Made by a program: the position numbers and the translations under genes. From Paroedura picta (Eukaryota; Chordata; Lepidosauria; Squamata; Gekkonidae): a DNA stretch of 64,000 bases. Below the pieces are notes generated by a model. The model made no database searches. It was not told the DNA's origin and saw only the letters and a list, made by a program, of their open reading frames with translations. The stretch is from contig NC_135386.1 in assembly GCF_049243985.1 (NCBI RefSeq), positions 16,956,202 through 17,020,201 of the forward strand, in the 5' to 3' direction. Positions 61,932 to 64,000 of this stretch are shown here, piece by piece. The first letter of the stretch is position 1; every line of letters starts with the position of its first letter.

Positions 61932-62067
61932 CAGGGGTAGTCAACCTGTGGTCCTCCAGATGTCCATGGACTACAATTCCCATGAGCCCCTGCCAGCGTT
62001 TGCTGGCAGGGGGTCATGGGAATTGCAGTCCATGAACATCTGGAGGACCACAGGTTAACTACCCCTG
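61932..62067. mobile_element. hAT (Buster-type) hairpin MITE, copy 12
   Basis: 136-bp palindrome with CAGGGGTAGTCAACCTGTGG arms and perfect duplication CCCTAGAT. Confidence 0.9.
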
Positions 62068-62075
62068 CCCTAGAT

Positions 62076-62982
62076 GACAACATGCTCTGTTTGCATGAAA
62101 GCAGAAGCAATTGGATGACATTAGCAACATTTCTTATTTATGTTTTGCCTTGCACGGACTCTTTTTTTTTTTTACCCCTCCCTATGCTGGCACAGTCAGG
62201 CAACCCCCCCCCCCTTGCCCCAGAACTCTGAAGAATTCTAACAAAAAGCTGCTGGTGGATTGAGACTTGAGGGGGTGACAGGTGAGGCTTCAAATCCTTT
62301 GACACCCCCCGCCCTGGGCATGCCTGCTTGAATTACGGCTGGTGATCATGGAGTATTGACGTGGTAAATCCCACACAGCTCCTCCGTCGACATCTGACAG
62401 GAAGAGAGAATTCTGGGACTGAAGGAATTCTGGGACTGAACCAGCACCCAGTTTAGCTACCCACTTATAGCTTGTATTGCAAAGGGGACACTCCCCCCTC
62501 CGGGGGGGGTCACTTGAGTGTCCTGCTAAGGTTCGCGTCCACTCCTGGTTCGCTGGGGTTTCATGAGATTGCGGTTTGACATTTTCCTTCAAATTATGTC
62601 TGTCTGCTCAGCTCTCCAACCAAACGGTGAAAATCCTCAAATCCCCATCCGTCGTGCCACCCCTCTCGGCCGATGCCCCCGTTATCTTGAAGTACGGCTT
62701 CCTGGTTTCTTCATTTCTTGGGCGGAATTTGAAGAAGGATCCCGGCTCTCCTGAATCTTGCTGAGGTTGGCTTTCCAGGATGAGGGCAGAGGTCTCTCTC
62801 TGCCCTCGTAATACATACAAGGGTGTTTCGGAAAATTCTGGCAACGGTTGACAATATAACGCAGGCTGCCACGTTCCTCGGCCTTCCCAAAACACCCCTT
62901 TTCTTATATATTATATATTCTCTCTCTCTTTTTCAAATCTTTAAAAAAGGATCCTTGGGTGATCGGCTCAATCCTGCGGTCC
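62076..62982 (-). other. SLCO3A1: SLCO3A1 3' UTR and flank (extent unknown)
   Basis: Directly downstream of the SLCO3A1 stop on the - strand and largely repeat-free. No consensus AATAAA is clear on this strand (only ATATAA/CATAAA-type variants near 62900 and 62140), so the transcript end is not placed. Confidence 0.4.
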
Positions 62983-63362
62983 CTATAAAACCGACTCCAT
63001 GTTCTCGCACCACTCGTGGTCTTCGAGGCTGTAGATAAATTTTGTCCTGTGAGCCGCGTTCTGACCGAGGGAGTCCCGCCCGAGGTTGTCCAGGGTCAAA
63101 GTGGAGGCAAAGTACTCGCTGGTGCTGAGTCCCCCTTCGTGGTTCTTGATGTATTTCTTATAGTTTCTCCTCAAGCACTGCCAGGTGGTGGTATACAGGA
63201 TGAACGCAAAGGACTTCAGGGCGATGGCGATGCTCACATACAGGTAACGGTAGACAACGTTGTCGTAAAGCACGCACGCCCCTGGCTCCCCGCAGAAGGT
63301 GCTCCAGAAGAGGCACGTCGAGTCAATTCCCACTCCAAAGATCAGAGGGGGTGGGATGAAAC
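62983..63362 (-). CDS. SLCO3A1: SLCO3A1 last coding exon (organic anion transporter OATP3A1, C-terminus)
   Basis: Acceptor CTACCTTTGCAG, then FIPPPLIFGVGIDSTCLFWS, TFCGEPGACVLYDNVVYRYL, YVSIAIALKSFAFILYTTTW, then QCLRRNYKKYIKNHEGGLST and the end LEDHEWCENMESVL. This is the last extracellular loop, final membrane helix and cytosolic tail of the 12-helix OATP carrier SLCO3A1, which moves organic anions such as prostaglandins and thyroxine across the plasma membrane. The tail ends in ESVL, a class I PDZ-binding pattern. 125 complete residues plus a split first codon. The exons encoding the rest lie to the right of the window. Same strand as ST8SIA2, as at human 15q26.1. Confidence 0.97.
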
Positions 63363-64000
63363 CTGCAAAGGTAGAAGATATTTTTTTTTACACAGGCCTG
63401 GGTCTGCTAGAACAACATCCAGAGCAAGGGAAATCTCTAGGAATATTTTGCATTGCAAGTTTCATGCAAATTGATACTGTCCCTTTCCCAGGGTGGGTGG
63501 GCCAACTTCCTCTGAGTACTATCTTCTTGGAAATCTTACTAGAAAGATCTTTCTGGTTTTGGAGGGAACAGACCAAAGCAGGGATATACACAGGGCACAC
63601 AATGTAACTCTACGATATCTCTAGTGCGGAACTTGGCTCCCAGTGGATCAATAGACCAAAAGAATGGGGCCAGGTTCAGATAGGGGCGATGGTCTCCAGA
63701 CCTGCTGACCCACATTTTCAGGGGAGGAAAAGAAAAAATAGGAGGATTTATGCCCTCCCAAAAGTGTTTTTTTTTGGGACTGGGCTCTGGAAAGCTGACA
63801 CATACATTTTCTAATTAAATAAATGTAATAAAAGTCTGGCTTAAGCAGCTTTAACGATAGGATTAAGGAATCAGCTCTGAGGAAATGGGAAGACGAGCAG
63901 ATAAAACTGGAAAGAAGAAGACAAAACGGTAGTGGTCATTTATTTATCCATATATTTATTCCATTTAGTCACAAACTAACGCTCCCAGTTCATATTGTAT
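63363..64000 (-). other. SLCO3A1: SLCO3A1 last intron (partial)
   Basis: Intronic sequence running off the window edge. No further exon or recognised repeat; the end carries TTTATTTATCCATATATTTA, possibly a SINE or LINE tail. Confidence 0.6.

Overview
The window is genomic DNA from a vertebrate, most likely a squamate reptile (lizard; perhaps a gecko, but that is only an impression). It has single-copy, intron-bearing vertebrate genes, CpG-rich first exons, CR1 LINE tails, several tRNA-derived SINE families, 5S-rRNA-derived SINE fragments, many hairpin hAT MITEs and long GAA/CTT tracts. No bacterial or viral gene organisation is present.

Genes. FAM174B is on the + strand at the left end: coding exons at 508-794 and 6324-6456/6459, and a probable third exon from 7451 that carries the stop and 3' UTR, with a poly(A) signal at 7999. 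ST8SIA2 (polysialyltransferase STX) is on the - strand from 41145 to 22615. Six coding exons join in frame to 377 codons, with a poly(A) signal at 21642-21647. The last coding exon of SLCO3A1 (organic anion transporter) is on the - strand at 62983-63362, and the rest of that gene lies beyond the right edge. The order SLCO3A1 - ST8SIA2 - FAM174B, with ST8SIA2 and FAM174B convergent, is the arrangement known at human 15q26.1, read here in inverse orientation. Between FAM174B and ST8SIA2 sits an intact, intronless F-actin capping protein alpha-subunit gene (18882-19763, 293 aa). It looks like a retrogene that has kept its reading frame.

Non-coding layout. Intron 1 of FAM174B (0.8-6.3 kb) and intron 5 of ST8SIA2 (22.9-27.5 kb) each hold an array of the same 32-41 bp minisatellite, whose unit combines a CCAAT box (NF-Y type) with an ETS-type site. 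Just 3' of FAM174B is a palindrome with CTCF-like motifs (8264-8660). Thirteen copies of one hairpin MITE family are scattered through the window. Most have an 8-bp target duplication of the form nnnTAnnn, which points to the Buster group of hAT transposons. The ST8SIA2-SLCO3A1 interval (41.7-63.0 kb) is gene-free as far as can be seen. It holds SINEs, GAA tracts, a 180-bp higher-order minisatellite (55.1-55.7 kb) and several low-repeat AT-rich blocks with homeodomain/POU-like motifs, which could be enhancers.

How the genes relate: the three conserved genes are a syntenic block rather than a pathway. ST8SIA2 puts polysialic acid on NCAM in the Golgi of developing neurons, SLCO3A1 is a plasma-membrane transporter, and FAM174B is a small single-pass membrane protein. 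The CapZ-alpha copy is a newcomer to the block. No undescribed multi-gene system was found. The most notable items are the intact CapZ-alpha retrogene, the twin NF-Y/ETS minisatellites, the CTCF-like palindrome and the Buster-type MITE family.
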